DNA of 64,000 nt from Edaphosphingomonas laterariae (GCF_900188165.1 NZ_FZOS01000001.1:471324-535323), one strand, 5' to 3'. Shown: positions 1 to 9,359, counted from the first letter of the stretch. Numbers and translations: made by a program. The notes: generated from the letters alone by a model not told the origin.

Positions 1-615
1 GGTGCCACCCAGGGTCAGCGGCGTCGCCAGCGGGGCGATGTAGAGGTTGGAATTGGTTTCGATGCCGGGCTCGCGCTGCGCCCAGACGAAGTAGCGCTTA
101 CCGCGATGCGCGAACACCGTGGAATCGAGGTTGAAGCTGTCCCAAGGCGCCTGAAACTGCCCCAGAACCGACCATTTTCCGGTCATCGGATCGGGCCCGT
201 CGCAAATGACCGCCCAGGTGCGGATGCGGAATACATCCTCGCCGCCGCCGCTGGGGCCGGCCGCGAAATAGACGATCCACTTGCCGTCGATCAGGTGGAG
301 TTCGGGCGCCCAGATGAAGCCCGAAAGCGGGCCGCTGGCAAGGTGGCGCCACAGCACGCGCTCCTCGGCGGTGGCCAGCCCCGCCAGCGTGCGCGAACGG
401 CGCAGCACCAGCCGGTCATATTCGGGCACCGATCCGGTCATGTAATAATAGCCGTCGTCATGCCGGAAGATCTGCGCGTCGGCACGCTGGCGGACGAGCG
501 GATTCTGCGCGATCGGCTGGTGCGGCACCGGCGATGCGGCACGCGCGATCACGGGCACGGCGGAGAGCGCCGCGCTGCCGGCGATGAAATTGCGGCGGGA
601 CAGGTTGAGGATCAT
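1..615 (-). CDS. GH43 family glycoside hydrolase, probable alpha-L-arabinofuranosidase (3' end outside window)
   Basis: The first 205 residues are visible and the gene runs off the left edge. The N-terminus carries a twin-arginine-like signal (SRRNFIAG, residues 6-13) and an Ala-rich hydrophobic stretch, so export is expected. The GH43 five-bladed propeller start is recognisable: D46 in ADAQIF fits the catalytic base, WAPELH (102-107) is the usual second-blade motif, and D164 in NLDST fits the pKa-modulating Asp. Predicted role is removal of arabinosyl side chains from arabinan or arabinoxylan. The ATG at 615 has a GGAGAAG Shine-Dalgarno. It is the last visible gene of the minus-strand arabinose operon, 53 bp after the second GH43 gene. 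The substrate within GH43 cannot be fixed from half a protein. Confidence 0.85.
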   Translation of the reverse strand, partial: MILNLSRRNFIAGSAALSAVPVIARAASPVPHQPIAQNPLVRQRADAQIFRHDDGYYYMTGSVPEYDRLVLRRSRTLAGLATAEERVLWRHLASGPLSGFIWAPELHLIDGKWIVYFAAGPSGGGEDVFRIRTWAVICDGPDPMTGKWSVLGQFQAPWDSFNLDSTVFAHRGKRYFVWAQREPGIETNSNLYIAPLATPLTLGGT

Positions 616-668
616 CGAGGCTTCTCCCGATAGGTCAGATTTGGGGGCGAAGGGCGCCGCGCGGCGCA

Positions 669-1706
669 TCAATATTCGGCGACCGGCCAGCCATCGGCGC
701 CCCAGCGCACCGGCGCGATGCGCAGCGTCGGCGCGCCGTTCTTCTCACGGTCATAAGCGTGATAGACCACATAATCGCGGCCATCGCGGTCGTGGAGCCA
801 GCCGGCATGGCCCGGCCCGCGAAAACGCTGCTGTTCCTGAAGATCGGCGCGCAGGAAGATCGTGCCGCGCCCATCCATCAGCGCGCTGCCATCCTTGCCC
901 AGATAGGGCCCGGTGATCGCCTTCGACCGGCCGATGACGGTGTAATAGGTGCTGTTCGTGCCCTTGCAGCAATAATCATAGGAGATGATCAGCCAGTAAT
1001 AGCCGCCATGATCGACGATGAAGGGCGCTTCCACCGGCGCGGGGCCGCCGGCCGGCGCCGGGCGCTGCGCGATCGCGAACGGCGCCTTGCCCGGGCGCAG
1101 CGGCTTGCCGGTCTTCGGGTCCAACTCGAACAGCTTGATCCCGCTCCAGAAGCTGCCGAGCGACAACCAGTGGCGGCCTTCGCGATCGACGATGAAATTG
1201 GGGTCGATCGCGTTGAAATCGTCGGACGGCGTGGACATCACCACCATCCCTTCGTCGCGCCAGCCATAATCGGGAGCGCCGGGATCGAGTGTCGGGCTGG
1301 TGAACAGGCCGATGGCCGATCGGTTCGAGCCGAAGGTCGAAACCGAATAATAGAGCCGGTAGCGCCCGTTCACGAAGGCGATATCGGGCGCCCACATGCC
1401 ATCGGTACCGGGAATGGCCTTTTTCGCCCAATCGGGAATGGCGGTGAACAGCGGCGCACCGGCTGTCCAATGGACGAGATCCTTGGACGTGCGCGTTTCG
1501 ATGAGCCGCTGGCCATGGCCGGTGCCGAAGACATGATAGGTATCGCCTTCGCGGATGATCACCGGATCATGCGTCGGAACGAGATCGCCCGTCATGCGGC
1601 TGTTCAGCGTGGCCGCCGGCTGGTCGGCTGCGGCGGGCACGGCGGCGCCGGCCACACCGGCCAGCCCCGCGATCGCCGTCGCCCACAGATATGTCGCCCG
1701 CTTCAA
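669..1706 (-). CDS. GH43 arabinan endo-1,5-alpha-L-arabinosidase
   Basis: 345 residues with a Sec signal peptide (residues 1 to about 27, ending AAA-D). Motifs match GH43 arabinanases: HDP with D47 as likely catalytic base, MWAPDI (104-109), NAIDPN with D168, SFWSGI (185-190), and VEAPF with E226 as likely acid. It should cut alpha-1,5-linked arabinan outside the cytoplasm into arabino-oligosaccharides for the neighbouring GH51 and GH43 enzymes. Length is normal for single-domain arabinanases. It lies between abfA (76 bp upstream) and the other GH43 gene. Endo rather than exo action is inferred from motif similarity only. Confidence 0.88.
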   Translation of the reverse strand: MKRATYLWATAIAGLAGVAGAAVPAAADQPAATLNSRMTGDLVPTHDPVIIREGDTYHVFGTGHGQRLIETRTSKDLVHWTAGAPLFTAIPDWAKKAIPGTDGMWAPDIAFVNGRYRLYYSVSTFGSNRSAIGLFTSPTLDPGAPDYGWRDEGMVVMSTPSDDFNAIDPNFIVDREGRHWLSLGSFWSGIKLFELDPKTGKPLRPGKAPFAIAQRPAPAGGPAPVEAPFIVDHGGYYWLIISYDYCCKGTNSTYYTVIGRSKAITGPYLGKDGSALMDGRGTIFLRADLQEQQRFRGPGHAGWLHDRDGRDYVVYHAYDREKNGAPTLRIAPVRWGADGWPVAEY

Positions 1707-1747
1707 TTATCGTCTCCCCTTCAGCCTGCGGTTATCCCGCATGGCGA

Positions 1748-1773
1748 GGCCGCCCCGATCGGCCGGGGCGGCC
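1748..1773. terminator. GC-rich hairpin between GH51 and GH43 genes
   Basis: Perfect 9-bp stem (1748-1756 with 1765-1773) around an 8-nt loop. There is no T-tract, so it may be an attenuating or mRNA-stabilising hairpin within the operon rather than a true terminator. Confidence 0.4.
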
Positions 1774-1782
1774 CGTTCCCGA

Positions 1783-3351
1783 TCAGCGCAGTTGCAGCAT
1801 CACCACCGACTTGGCCGGCAGATCGACGGTCAGCACACCGCCCTTGACGCGGGCACCGTTGAACGTGGCCGGTTTCACCACCTCGGGCGCGGTGAAGCTG
1901 TTGTGCGAATTGATCGCCGGCGCGGTCAGGATCCGGCCCGAAACGCCACGCGCGTTCAGCCCGGCCAGCCGCACCGTCACCGTGTTCGCGCGATTGGGAT
2001 CTAGGTTGGACAGGCCGACATGGACGCTGCCGTCCTTCGCCCGCACCGCCGAACCACTGACCGCCGGCATCGTCCACTTGTCCCGCGTGTAGGACGGGGC
2101 GTCGATGCTGATCGGCAGCACCGTCGCGTCCTGATACGGCTTGTACATGTCGAAGACATGATAAGTGGGCGTCAGCACCATCTTATTGCCTTCGGTCAGG
2201 ATCATCGCCTGCAGCACGTTCACCATCTGGGCGATCGCGGTCATCTTCACGCGATCGGCATGCTTGGCGAAGATATCGAGGTGGATCGACGCGATCAGCG
2301 CATCGCGCAGCGTGTTCTGCTGGCGCAGGAAGCCCGGGTGCGTGCCCGGATCCTGGGCATACCAGGCGCCCCATTCGTCGACCGCCAGCCAGATGCGCTT
2401 CTGCGGATCATATTTGTCCATGATCGCGCTGTGGCGGGTGATCAGGTCGTCCATGCGGAACGCCCCGGCAAGCGCATCGGCCCAGCCGGCCTCGTCGAAA
2501 TCCACGGCCGGCGCGCGCGGCGGCCAGCCGCCGGCGGGGTGGACATAATAATGGAGCGACACGGCATCGATCTGGTTGGACGCGATCTTCATCATCGCTT
2601 CCGTCCAGGCGAGATCGTCGACATTGGCGCCCGCCGCGATCTTCAGGATCTTGGTGCCCGCCGGCGCCTTGACGAAGGTCGCGTAACGGCGCGTCACATC
2701 GGCGGCATATTCGGGCCGCATATTGCCGCCGCAGCCCCACAGTTCGTTGCCGACGCCGAAATAGGGCACCGCCCACGGTTCCTTATGGCCGTTCTTCGCG
2801 CGCTCGTCGGCCAGGCTGCCGGCCGGGGCGGTCATATATTCCACCCATTCGGCCATTTCCTGCGGCGTGCCGTTGCCGACATTGCCGGCAACATAGGCTT
2901 CGGCGCCGACCTGGCGGAGCAGTTCGAAAAATTCGTGCGTGCCGACGGTGTTGGGTTCGGTGACGCCGCCCCAATGGGTGTTCACCTTCACCGGGCGCTG
3001 GGCCTTCGGGCCGATGCCTTCGCGCCAATGATATTCGTCGGCAAAGCAGCCGCCCGGCCAGCGGATCACCGGCACCTTCAGGTTGCGCAGCGCCGCCACG
3101 ACATCGTTGCGGAAGCCGTTGGTGTTGGGGATCGACTTGTCGTCGCCCACCCACAGGCCGCCATAGATGCCATTGCCGAGATGTTCGGCGAACTGGGTGA
3201 AGATACGGCGATCATAGACCGGACCGGGCTTGTCAGCGCTGACGGTAACGGCGATCGGCTTCGCGGCTTGCGCATGGGCCACGGCAGGCGTGGCGACGGC
3301 GGCAGCCGACAGCAGCAGCGCGGCGGCCGCGCGGCGCAGGGTTCCAATCAT
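1783..3351 (-). CDS. abfA: GH51 alpha-N-arabinofuranosidase
   Basis: 522 residues with a signal peptide (about 1-28, cleavage near AHAQA), so it is exported, unlike many cytoplasmic GH51 enzymes. Landmarks: RWPGGCFADEY (97-107), GNELWGCGG (201-209) with E203 as acid/base, and VDEWGAW (324-330) with E326 as nucleophile. This is a retaining enzyme expected to release L-arabinose from arabino-oligosaccharides. The ATG at 3351 follows a GGGAGAG Shine-Dalgarno. The gene is 18 bp downstream of the arabinose dehydrogenase gene and probably co-transcribed with it. Family assignment is firm; substrate preference is inferred from the locus. Confidence 0.93.
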   Translation of the reverse strand: MIGTLRRAAAALLLSAAAVATPAVAHAQAAKPIAVTVSADKPGPVYDRRIFTQFAEHLGNGIYGGLWVGDDKSIPNTNGFRNDVVAALRNLKVPVIRWPGGCFADEYHWREGIGPKAQRPVKVNTHWGGVTEPNTVGTHEFFELLRQVGAEAYVAGNVGNGTPQEMAEWVEYMTAPAGSLADERAKNGHKEPWAVPYFGVGNELWGCGGNMRPEYAADVTRRYATFVKAPAGTKILKIAAGANVDDLAWTEAMMKIASNQIDAVSLHYYVHPAGGWPPRAPAVDFDEAGWADALAGAFRMDDLITRHSAIMDKYDPQKRIWLAVDEWGAWYAQDPGTHPGFLRQQNTLRDALIASIHLDIFAKHADRVKMTAIAQMVNVLQAMILTEGNKMVLTPTYHVFDMYKPYQDATVLPISIDAPSYTRDKWTMPAVSGSAVRAKDGSVHVGLSNLDPNRANTVTVRLAGLNARGVSGRILTAPAINSHNSFTAPEVVKPATFNGARVKGGVLTVDLPAKSVVMLQLR

Positions 3352-3369
3352 TGTCTCTCCCTTTGTGTT

Positions 3370-4296
3370 CTAGTCGTGGAACGGATCGGTGATTTCGCGG
3401 CGCCCGCGCAGGAAGGCATCCGCCACCAGCCGCAGCGGATCGGTGTCGACATCGCTGCGCCCGCCCCGGATCAGCGTGGCGAAGCGGCCGTAGAGGCCGG
3501 GATATTCATGGTCCTCGCTATGCTGCGTGCCCGACGGGATCGTCAGCACCGCGCCTCCGTGCGACAGCTTCAGCGTGCCCGCGTCGGTTTCGACGATGAT
3601 GTCCCAGCTTTGCGGGCCGGTCTGCCGCCAATCGAGATCCATGCTGATCGGCGCGCCCGCCGTGTCACGGAATTCGAGGTCGGCGGCAATCGGCGCCGCG
3701 CGATTGGCCGGCAGCACCAGCGTCGCCGATTTCAGGAAGAAGGGGCGCGGCAGGATGTGGGTGATGATCGACAGCGCGTTGATGCCCGGATCGAACACGC
3801 CCAGCCCGCCCGGTTCCCAGATCCACGCCTGGCCGGGGTGCCACACGCGCACATCTTCGCGCCAGATCACCGACACGCTTTCGATCTTGCGTTCGGCAAG
3901 CCACGCGCGCGCCGGCGCGACACCGGCGGCGAAGCGCGAATGCCAGCCGGCGAACAGCGTCGCCCCCACCTTGTCCGCCCGCGCGCTGAGCGCCGCCACT
4001 TCCGCCAGCGTGGCGCCCGGCGGCTTTTCCAGAAACACGTGGATGCCGCTCTTCAGCGCCAATGCGGCAAGATCGTAACGCACCTGCGGCGGCGTGCAGA
4101 GCGCGACTGCATCGACCGCCGGCCCTTCGTCGAGCAGGGCTTCAAGACTGCGGTGGTGCGGCACGCCCGGCATGCCCGGATCGTGCGGGCTGACGGTGGC
4201 GGCAAGGCTGAACGCGCCGTTGCCGGCAATCGCCGGCAGGTGCTGATCGCGGGCGATCTTGCCCATGCCGACCACGCCGATGCGGATCGGGTCCAT
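3370..4296 (-). CDS. L-arabinose 1-dehydrogenase (Gfo/Idh/MocA family)
   Basis: 308 residues, cytoplasmic. The Rossmann start GVVGMGKIARDQHLPAI (7-23), the EKPPGATL segment and the WHPGQAWIWEPGGLGVFDPG segment closely resemble the NAD(P)+ L-arabinose/D-galactose 1-dehydrogenase of Azospirillum brasilense as I recall it. It would oxidise L-arabinose to L-arabino-lactone, the first step of the non-phosphorylative pathway. Only 2 bp separate it from the AraD1 gene upstream, so translation is probably coupled. D-galactose may also be a substrate, as in the Azospirillum enzyme. No symbol is given because araA means isomerase in other organisms. Confidence 0.88.
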   Translation of the reverse strand: MDPIRIGVVGMGKIARDQHLPAIAGNGAFSLAATVSPHDPGMPGVPHHRSLEALLDEGPAVDAVALCTPPQVRYDLAALALKSGIHVFLEKPPGATLAEVAALSARADKVGATLFAGWHSRFAAGVAPARAWLAERKIESVSVIWREDVRVWHPGQAWIWEPGGLGVFDPGINALSIITHILPRPFFLKSATLVLPANRAAPIAADLEFRDTAGAPISMDLDWRQTGPQSWDIIVETDAGTLKLSHGGAVLTIPSGTQHSEDHEYPGLYGRFATLIRGGRSDVDTDPLRLVADAFLRGRREITDPFHD

Positions 4297-4298
4297 GG

Positions 4299-5291
4299 TC
4301 AGAGCGCCTTGACCGTCACGGGCGCCTCGTCGGCGCGCGCCAGCGGGCTGCGCAGCGGCAAGGTGAACGGTGCGGCCGCGATTTCGAACACGTCGCCCTC
4401 CTCGGTCCGCACGCCATCGGTGAACGAAAGCGTCGCGGTGCCATAGAAGTGAACATGAACGTCGCCGGGGCGGCGGAACAGATCATATTTGAAATGATGC
4501 GCCTCAAGGTTGGCGAAGCTGTGCGACATGTTCGCCTCGCCCGACAGGAACGGCTTTTCCCACAGCACCGTGTCACCCCGCAGGATACGGCTCGCACCCT
4601 CGACATGCTCGGGCAGCTCGCCGACCAGCAGTTCTGCGCCCAGCGCTGCCTGACGCAGCTTGGAATGGGCCAGCCACAGATAATTGTGCCGTTCGGTCAC
4701 ATGGTCGCTAAATTCATTGGCGAGGCACAGGCCAAGGCGGAAAGGCGTGCCATCGGGGCCGATGATGTAGATGCCGGCCAGTTCCGGCTCCTCGCCGCCA
4801 TCCTGCGCGAAAGCCGGCATGGTGAGCGCCTCGCCCGGGCCGACAAGCTGCGAACCATCGCCCTTGTAGAACCATTCAGGCTGCTGGCCGGTTTCGCCGT
4901 CCGCCGGCTTGCCGCCTTCCAGCCCTTCGAGGAACATCCGCATTGAATCGGTCTTGGTCGCGGCGGCGGCCGCCTCGCGGTGCATCTTGTCGCGCCCTTC
5001 GGCCGAACCGAGATGGGTAAGGCCCGTGCCGCTGAGGATCAGGTGGGCGGGATCGTCATGGTCGATCGGCGCGAGAATGCGGCCCGCCGCCAGTTCGGCG
5101 CCAATGTCGACGGTGGCGCCGGTGCCGCTTTCGGCAACGATGTCGGCCAGGCTCTTGCCCTCGGCGATGGCGCGTTCGGCTAGCGCGCGAATGCTGGTCG
5201 CGCCCACGACGAACGCGGCGGAATCGCCCTTGGCGGCGATCACCGCGCGCACGCCTTCAGCGCTGCGATGCTGCAGCAGACGAAATGCCAT
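4299..5291 (-). CDS. AraD1-family protein (FAH superfamily), probable 2-keto-3-deoxy-L-arabonate dehydratase
   Basis: 330 residues from the ATG at 5291, which has a GGGAGAG Shine-Dalgarno 5 nt away; a longer reading frame upstream lacks a ribosome site. The C-terminal two thirds is fumarylacetoacetate-hydrolase-like, with acidic metal-ligand candidates in EPELAG and NEFSDH and the segment HLGSAEGRDKMH. Family members occur in pentose and galactose acid pathways. Here it fills the only unassigned step, dehydration of 2-keto-3-deoxy-L-arabonate to 2-oxoglutarate semialdehyde. In Azospirillum a DHDPS-type aldolase-fold enzyme does this, so the role is inferred from pathway context. It is followed after 2 bp by the dehydrogenase gene. 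Confidence 0.82.
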   Translation of the reverse strand: MAFRLLQHRSAEGVRAVIAAKGDSAAFVVGATSIRALAERAIAEGKSLADIVAESGTGATVDIGAELAAGRILAPIDHDDPAHLILSGTGLTHLGSAEGRDKMHREAAAAATKTDSMRMFLEGLEGGKPADGETGQQPEWFYKGDGSQLVGPGEALTMPAFAQDGGEEPELAGIYIIGPDGTPFRLGLCLANEFSDHVTERHNYLWLAHSKLRQAALGAELLVGELPEHVEGASRILRGDTVLWEKPFLSGEANMSHSFANLEAHHFKYDLFRRPGDVHVHFYGTATLSFTDGVRTEEGDVFEIAAAPFTLPLRSPLARADEAPVTVKAL

Positions 5292-5381
5292 GAAATCTCT
5301 CCCTTCAGGGCGCCGCCTTCCGGCGCGCCGTCGCATGTTCGTGGCGGGCGGGCACCACCACGGCCCCGCCCGGTTTGACGA

Positions 5382-6950
5382 TCAATTGGCGCTCAGCACG
5401 CCATCGACGAGGCGCGGCACGCCGTCGCCGCGCGCGTCGTCACGCAATTCCGCCGGCAGCAACGCACCCGCGAGATTCTGGTAGGAAACCGGCCGCAGGA
5501 AGCGATCGATCGCAAGGCTGCCCACCGATGTCGTGCGCGCGTCGGACGTGGCCGGGAACGGCCCGCCATGCACCATCGCGTGGCAGACCTCGACGCCGGT
5601 CGGCCAGCCATTGGCGAGGATGCGGCCCACCTTGCGCTCGAGCAGCGGCAAGACGCACGACGCGACCGCCGCATCGCCATCGTCCATATGGAGCGTGGCG
5701 GTAAGCTGGCCTTCAAGGCCGGCGAGAACGCTGCGCAACTCCGCTTCGTCGCGGCACCGGACGATGATCGACGAAGCGCCGAACACTTCATGGCCCAGCG
5801 CCTTATCCGCCAGGAAGGCTTCCGCCGTCGTCTGGAACAATGCCGCCTGGCCCTGGGTGGAGCCGTTGCCGGCCTTGCCGCGCGCCAGCGTTTCGACGCC
5901 CGCGCCGCCGGCCAGTGCAGCTGCGCCCTTTTCATAGGCCGCCTGAATGCCGGTGGTCAGCATCACCTGCGCATCGGCCTCACCCACGCCGCCGGTGGCC
6001 GCCGTCACGAAGGCATCGAGGCCCTCGCCATCGATCGCCAGCACGAGGCCGGGATTGGTGCAGAACTGGCCGGCGCCCATGGTGAGCGAGCCGACATAGG
6101 CCGCAGCCAGCGCGGCACCGCGCGCCTTCAGCGCCTCGGGCAGCAGCAGGACGGGGTTGATGCTCGACATTTCGGCATAGACGGGGATCGGCACCGGCCG
6201 CGCCTGCGCAAGCTTCATCAGCGCAAGGCCGCCACCGCGCGATCCGGTGAAGCCCACCGCGGCGATATTCGGATCCTGCACCAGCGCAGCGCCGAGATCA
6301 TTGCCCGGCCCGACAAGGTGGGCGAACACGCCCGCCGGAAGCCCCGACGCGGCGACCGCGCGGCTGATCGCGGCCGCCACCAGCGCGCCGGTTTCGGGAT
6401 GCGCGGGATGCCCCTTCACCACCACCGGGCAACCGGCGGCAAGCGCGGAGGCGGTGTCGCCACCCGCCGTCGAGAAAGCGAGCGGAAAATTGGACGCGCC
6501 GAACACCGCAACGGGGCCGAGCGGGATCATCCGCATGCGCAGATCGGGGCGCGGCAGCGGCTGGCGCTCGGGCAGCGCGGGATCGATGCGCAGGCCCAGC
6601 CACTGGCCGGCGCGCACCACATTGGCGAACAGGCGCAGCTGGCCGACGGTGCGGCCACGCTCACCTTCCAGCCGGGCACGCGGCAGGCCGCTTTCGCGCA
6701 TCGCGGCGACGATCAGATCATCGCCGATCGCGACGACCTCGTCGGCGATTCGCTCCAGGAAGGCCGCACGGGTTTCGCGATCGGTGGCGCGATACACATC
6801 GAACGCGGCTTCGGCCGCCGCGCACGCCGCTGCCACATCAGCCGGCCCATGCACCGCGAAAGCCCCCCCTTCGGGTTGCCCCGTCGCGGCAGTTACGGAA
6901 CGAAATCCGCTGCTTTCGACGGAATCGGACGGGCGGGCATCAACGGTCAT
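5382..6950 (-). CDS. 2,5-dioxovalerate (2-oxoglutarate semialdehyde) dehydrogenase
   Basis: 522 residues from the ATG at 6950, preceded by AAGGAGACGCAA. An aldehyde dehydrogenase with ASNFPLAF (N154), FTGSRGG (234-240), E260 in YAEMSS and nucleophile C297 in [10 protein letters not shown]. The AEMSSINP and GQFCTNPG signatures are those of type III 2-oxoglutarate semialdehyde dehydrogenases of sugar-acid pathways. It would convert the semialdehyde to 2-oxoglutarate with NAD(P)+, the last step of the route. It is first in the minus-strand operon, divergent from the GntR regulator, with an operator candidate directly upstream. Confidence 0.9.
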   Translation of the reverse strand: MTVDARPSDSVESSGFRSVTAATGQPEGGAFAVHGPADVAAACAAAEAAFDVYRATDRETRAAFLERIADEVVAIGDDLIVAAMRESGLPRARLEGERGRTVGQLRLFANVVRAGQWLGLRIDPALPERQPLPRPDLRMRMIPLGPVAVFGASNFPLAFSTAGGDTASALAAGCPVVVKGHPAHPETGALVAAAISRAVAASGLPAGVFAHLVGPGNDLGAALVQDPNIAAVGFTGSRGGGLALMKLAQARPVPIPVYAEMSSINPVLLLPEALKARGAALAAAYVGSLTMGAGQFCTNPGLVLAIDGEGLDAFVTAATGGVGEADAQVMLTTGIQAAYEKGAAALAGGAGVETLARGKAGNGSTQGQAALFQTTAEAFLADKALGHEVFGASSIIVRCRDEAELRSVLAGLEGQLTATLHMDDGDAAVASCVLPLLERKVGRILANGWPTGVEVCHAMVHGGPFPATSDARTTSVGSLAIDRFLRPVSYQNLAGALLPAELRDDARGDGVPRLVDGVLSAN

Positions 6951-6964
6951 TTGCGTCTCCTTAT

Positions 6965-6975
6965 TACTCCGACAT
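6965..6975. promoter_or_regulatory. FadR-type operator candidate upstream of the dehydrogenase operon
   Basis: Minus-strand reading ATGTCGGAGTA shares the core TGTCGGA and trailing TA with the better site at 9299-9309. It sits next to a TAATAT -10-like hexamer (6974-6979, minus strand), where a bound repressor would block transcription. The same 106-bp intergenic region has a second palindrome, GGCAA-TGT-TTGCC at 6995-7007, of unknown use. Confidence 0.5.
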
Positions 6976-7056
6976 ATTACAGAGAACAGAGGATGGCAAT
7001 GTTTGCCGTTTCGCCATCTCGCGACCGCTGATAATTGTCTGCGCGGAGGGACATTC

Positions 7057-7827
7057 ATGGGAAACATCAAGCTGCGCCGCGACGAACCTGAGAATAAGGG
7101 CAGCGCCCCGGAGGCGACGGCCAAACCGCGCGGCCCCGGACGGCGGCTGCACGGTGCCGTCGCGCACAAGCTGGGCACCGCGATATTGTCGGGCGAATAT
7201 GCGCCGGGCGACACGCTTTCGGGCGAGGTCGCCTTCGCGGAAGAGCTGGAAATTTCACGCAGCGCCTATCGCGAGGCGATCCAGGTGCTGACCGCCAAGG
7301 GGCTGGTCGAAAGCCGCCCCAAGGCCGGCACGCGGGTGCTGCCGCGCAACCGCTGGAACCTGCTGGATCCGGACGTTCTGGCCTGGGCCTTTGCCGGCGA
7401 ACCCGATGTGGAATTCGTCCGCAACCTGTTCGAGCTGCGGGCCATCGTCGAACCGGCGGCGGCGCGATTGGCCGCCCAGCGCCGCGATAAGTCCGACATC
7501 AAGGTGATGAAGGAAGCGCTGGCGGCGATGCGGCGGCATACGCTGGCCACCGATGCCGGGCGCGCGGCGGACCGCGATTTCCACAATGCGATCCTGCGCG
7601 CCACGCATAATGACGCGCTGATGGCGCTGACCGCCAGCATCGGCGCGGCGGTCAACTGGACGACGCAGTTCAAGCAGCGCGCCCGCGCCCTGCCCCGCAA
7701 CCCGATTCCCGATCACGTCCGCGTGTTCGACGCCATCGCGGCGGGCGATCCCGAGGCGGCAAGCGACGCGATGGGCGCCCTCGTCGCCCTCGCACTCGAA
7801 GATACGCGCAGCTCCATGGCCGAATGA
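7057..7827 (+). CDS. FadR/GntR-family regulator of the arabinose locus
   Basis: 256 residues from the ATG at 7057 with a GGAGGG Shine-Dalgarno. The N-terminal winged helix-turn-helix (about residues 30-100; [13 protein letters not shown], then [12 protein letters not shown]) is followed by an FCD ligand-binding domain with Asp/His metal-ligand candidates in DRDFHNAIL and DHVRVFDAI. It is transcribed divergently from the dehydrogenase operon and convergently with the MFS gene. Matching FadR-like half-sites in both locus promoters suggest it represses both and is released by a pathway intermediate such as arabonate or its keto-deoxy acid. The inducer cannot be read from sequence. Confidence 0.87.
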   Translation: MGNIKLRRDEPENKGSAPEATAKPRGPGRRLHGAVAHKLGTAILSGEYAPGDTLSGEVAFAEELEISRSAYREAIQVLTAKGLVESRPKAGTRVLPRNRWNLLDPDVLAWAFAGEPDVEFVRNLFELRAIVEPAAARLAAQRRDKSDIKVMKEALAAMRRHTLATDAGRAADRDFHNAILRATHNDALMALTASIGAAVNWTTQFKQRARALPRNPIPDHVRVFDAIAAGDPEAASDAMGALVALALEDTRSSMAE

Positions 7828-7850
7828 TCGGCCGCGATCCGCAGCCATAA

Positions 7851-7887
7851 AAAAAGCCCCGCCGGCGCGAAACCGGCGGGGCTTTTT
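7851..7887. terminator. Bidirectional intrinsic terminator
   Basis: Perfect 15-bp stem AAAAAGCCCCGCCGG / CCGGCGGGGCTTTTT around a 7-nt loop, with an A-tract on one side and a T-tract on the other. It lies between the convergent regulator and MFS genes and should terminate both. Confidence 0.92.
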
Positions 7888-7925
7888 AATGCGCCGGTCA
7901 GGCAGACCGGGCGACGGGCAAGAGA

Positions 7926-9233
7926 TCAGTCGACCTGCTGATCAGGCAGGGCCTGTGTGGGGCGCGAACCCCACAAAGCATAGAACAGCACGTACAGCTC
8001 GCAGGCGGCGGTCAGCAGGAACGACATCTGCAGGCCATATTGATCGGCCAGCCAGCCCTGCGCGATCACCAGCGCGCCGCCGGCAATCGCCATGATCAGC
8101 AGGCCCGAACCTTCCTCGGTCAACGGACCCAAACCTTTGATACCGAGCGTGAAGATGGTCGGAAACATGATCGAGTGGAACAGCCCGACAAGGATCAGCG
8201 ACCACATCGCCACCGGGCCATGGGCGAACACCGTCACCATCATCACGATGAACGCGCCGATCGAAAAGACCGCCAGCACCTTGGCCGCGTCGAAACGCTG
8301 CATGATCGCCGATCCGGCGAACCGGCCGACCATCATCCCGCCCCACAGGAACGTCAGGTAACGGCCCGCCTGCTCATGCGTCAGATTGGCGATGTCGGGC
8401 TGGCTGACGAAATTGACGAACAGGTTGGCGACACCGATTTCGGCGATCAGGTAGATGAAGATCGCGGGCACGCCGAAGACGAGGTTGCGATGCGCCCAAA
8501 GCGAATGCTTCTTGCGCTCCTCCTTGGGCATGCGCAGCGCCGCCGAACCCATGGCCGGCAGCGGAAAGCGCGCGATGACGATGGCGAGGACGAGCAGCAC
8601 CACCGCCACCAGCCCATAAGGCAGGATCACCGATTGCGCATCCGCCAGGCGCTCCGCCTGAGTGAGCACGACGCCGGTTTCGGCGGTGCCACCCTTGGAT
8701 CGGCCGAGGATCAGATAGGCACCGAAAAGCGGCGCCAGCATGGTCCCGGCCGAGTTCATCGCCTGCACGAGATTGAGCCGCGACGACGCGGTTTCGGGCT
8801 TGCCGACCACCGCGACATAGGGGTTGGCAGCCACCTGCAGCAGCGTGATGCCGCACGCGATCAGGAACAGCATGGCCAGCGTGACGCCATAGGATGGCAG
8901 GCTGGCGGCCAGCATCATGCCCAGCGAACCCGCCGCCATGATCAGCAGGCCGACGACCAGCGATTTCTGGTAGCCAATCCGTTCGATCAGCTTGGCCGAT
9001 GGGATCGACGCCACGAAATAGGCGATGAACCAGACCGATTCGATCGCTGTTGTCTGGGTATATGTAAGGTCGAACACGCTACGCAGATGCGGCAGCAACG
9101 TGTTGTTGATGACCGTGATGAAGCCCCACATGAAGAAAAGGCTGGCGAGCAGGGTCAGCGCCCGGCCATAGCCTGCGCCGCTATGTCCCGGCGTTGCAGC
9201 CGGTGTCGTGGTCGTGGTGATCGGTGCGGCCAT
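7926..9233 (-). CDS. FucP-family sugar:H+ MFS permease, probable L-arabinose transporter
   Basis: 435 residues from the ATG at 9233 with a GGAGAAGG site; a TTG 15 nt upstream is inside the ribosome-binding site. About 12 membrane segments. The FucP/GluP signatures FFMWGFITVINNTLLPHL and QVAANPYVAVVG are clear. It would carry the released monosaccharide across the inner membrane. The gene is divergent from the mutarotase operon and shares an operator with it. Substrate is inferred from the locus; fucose or galactose permeases look similar. Confidence 0.87.
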   Translation of the reverse strand: MAAPITTTTTPAATPGHSGAGYGRALTLLASLFFMWGFITVINNTLLPHLRSVFDLTYTQTTAIESVWFIAYFVASIPSAKLIERIGYQKSLVVGLLIMAAGSLGMMLAASLPSYGVTLAMLFLIACGITLLQVAANPYVAVVGKPETASSRLNLVQAMNSAGTMLAPLFGAYLILGRSKGGTAETGVVLTQAERLADAQSVILPYGLVAVVLLVLAIVIARFPLPAMGSAALRMPKEERKKHSLWAHRNLVFGVPAIFIYLIAEIGVANLFVNFVSQPDIANLTHEQAGRYLTFLWGGMMVGRFAGSAIMQRFDAAKVLAVFSIGAFIVMMVTVFAHGPVAMWSLILVGLFHSIMFPTIFTLGIKGLGPLTEEGSGLLIMAIAGGALVIAQGWLADQYGLQMSFLLTAACELYVLFYALWGSRPTQALPDQQVD

Positions 9234-9283
9234 GCCACCCTTCTCCAAAAAGTTGCCCCGCCTTCGATCCTTGCCGACACGGG

Positions 9284-9321
9284 TTGCGCTCGATTATTTT
9301 GTCGGACTATATGCGGAGCAA
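9284..9321. promoter_or_regulatory. Overlapping divergent promoters with FadR-type operator
   Basis: The site TTGTCGGACTA at 9299-9309 fits the FadR-subfamily consensus TnGTnnnACnA exactly. Minus strand: TTGCTC (9316-9321), 17-nt spacer, AATAAT (9293-9298), toward the MFS gene. Plus strand: TTGCGC (9284-9289), 17-18 nt, CTATAT/TATATG, toward the mutarotase. The operator lies in the spacer of one promoter and against the -10 of the other, so one repressor could shut both. Confidence 0.62.
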
Positions 9322-9359
9322 GCATGCGTCAATGGGCGCACATAAACGGGAGGACGGAA

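Noticed and set aside
2020..4446. Long plus-strand open frame (808 codons) opposite the arabinose genes
   Set aside because: Antisense to well-supported GH51, dehydrogenase and AraD1 genes; Arg/His-rich composition typical of high-GC shadow frames; no ribosome site.
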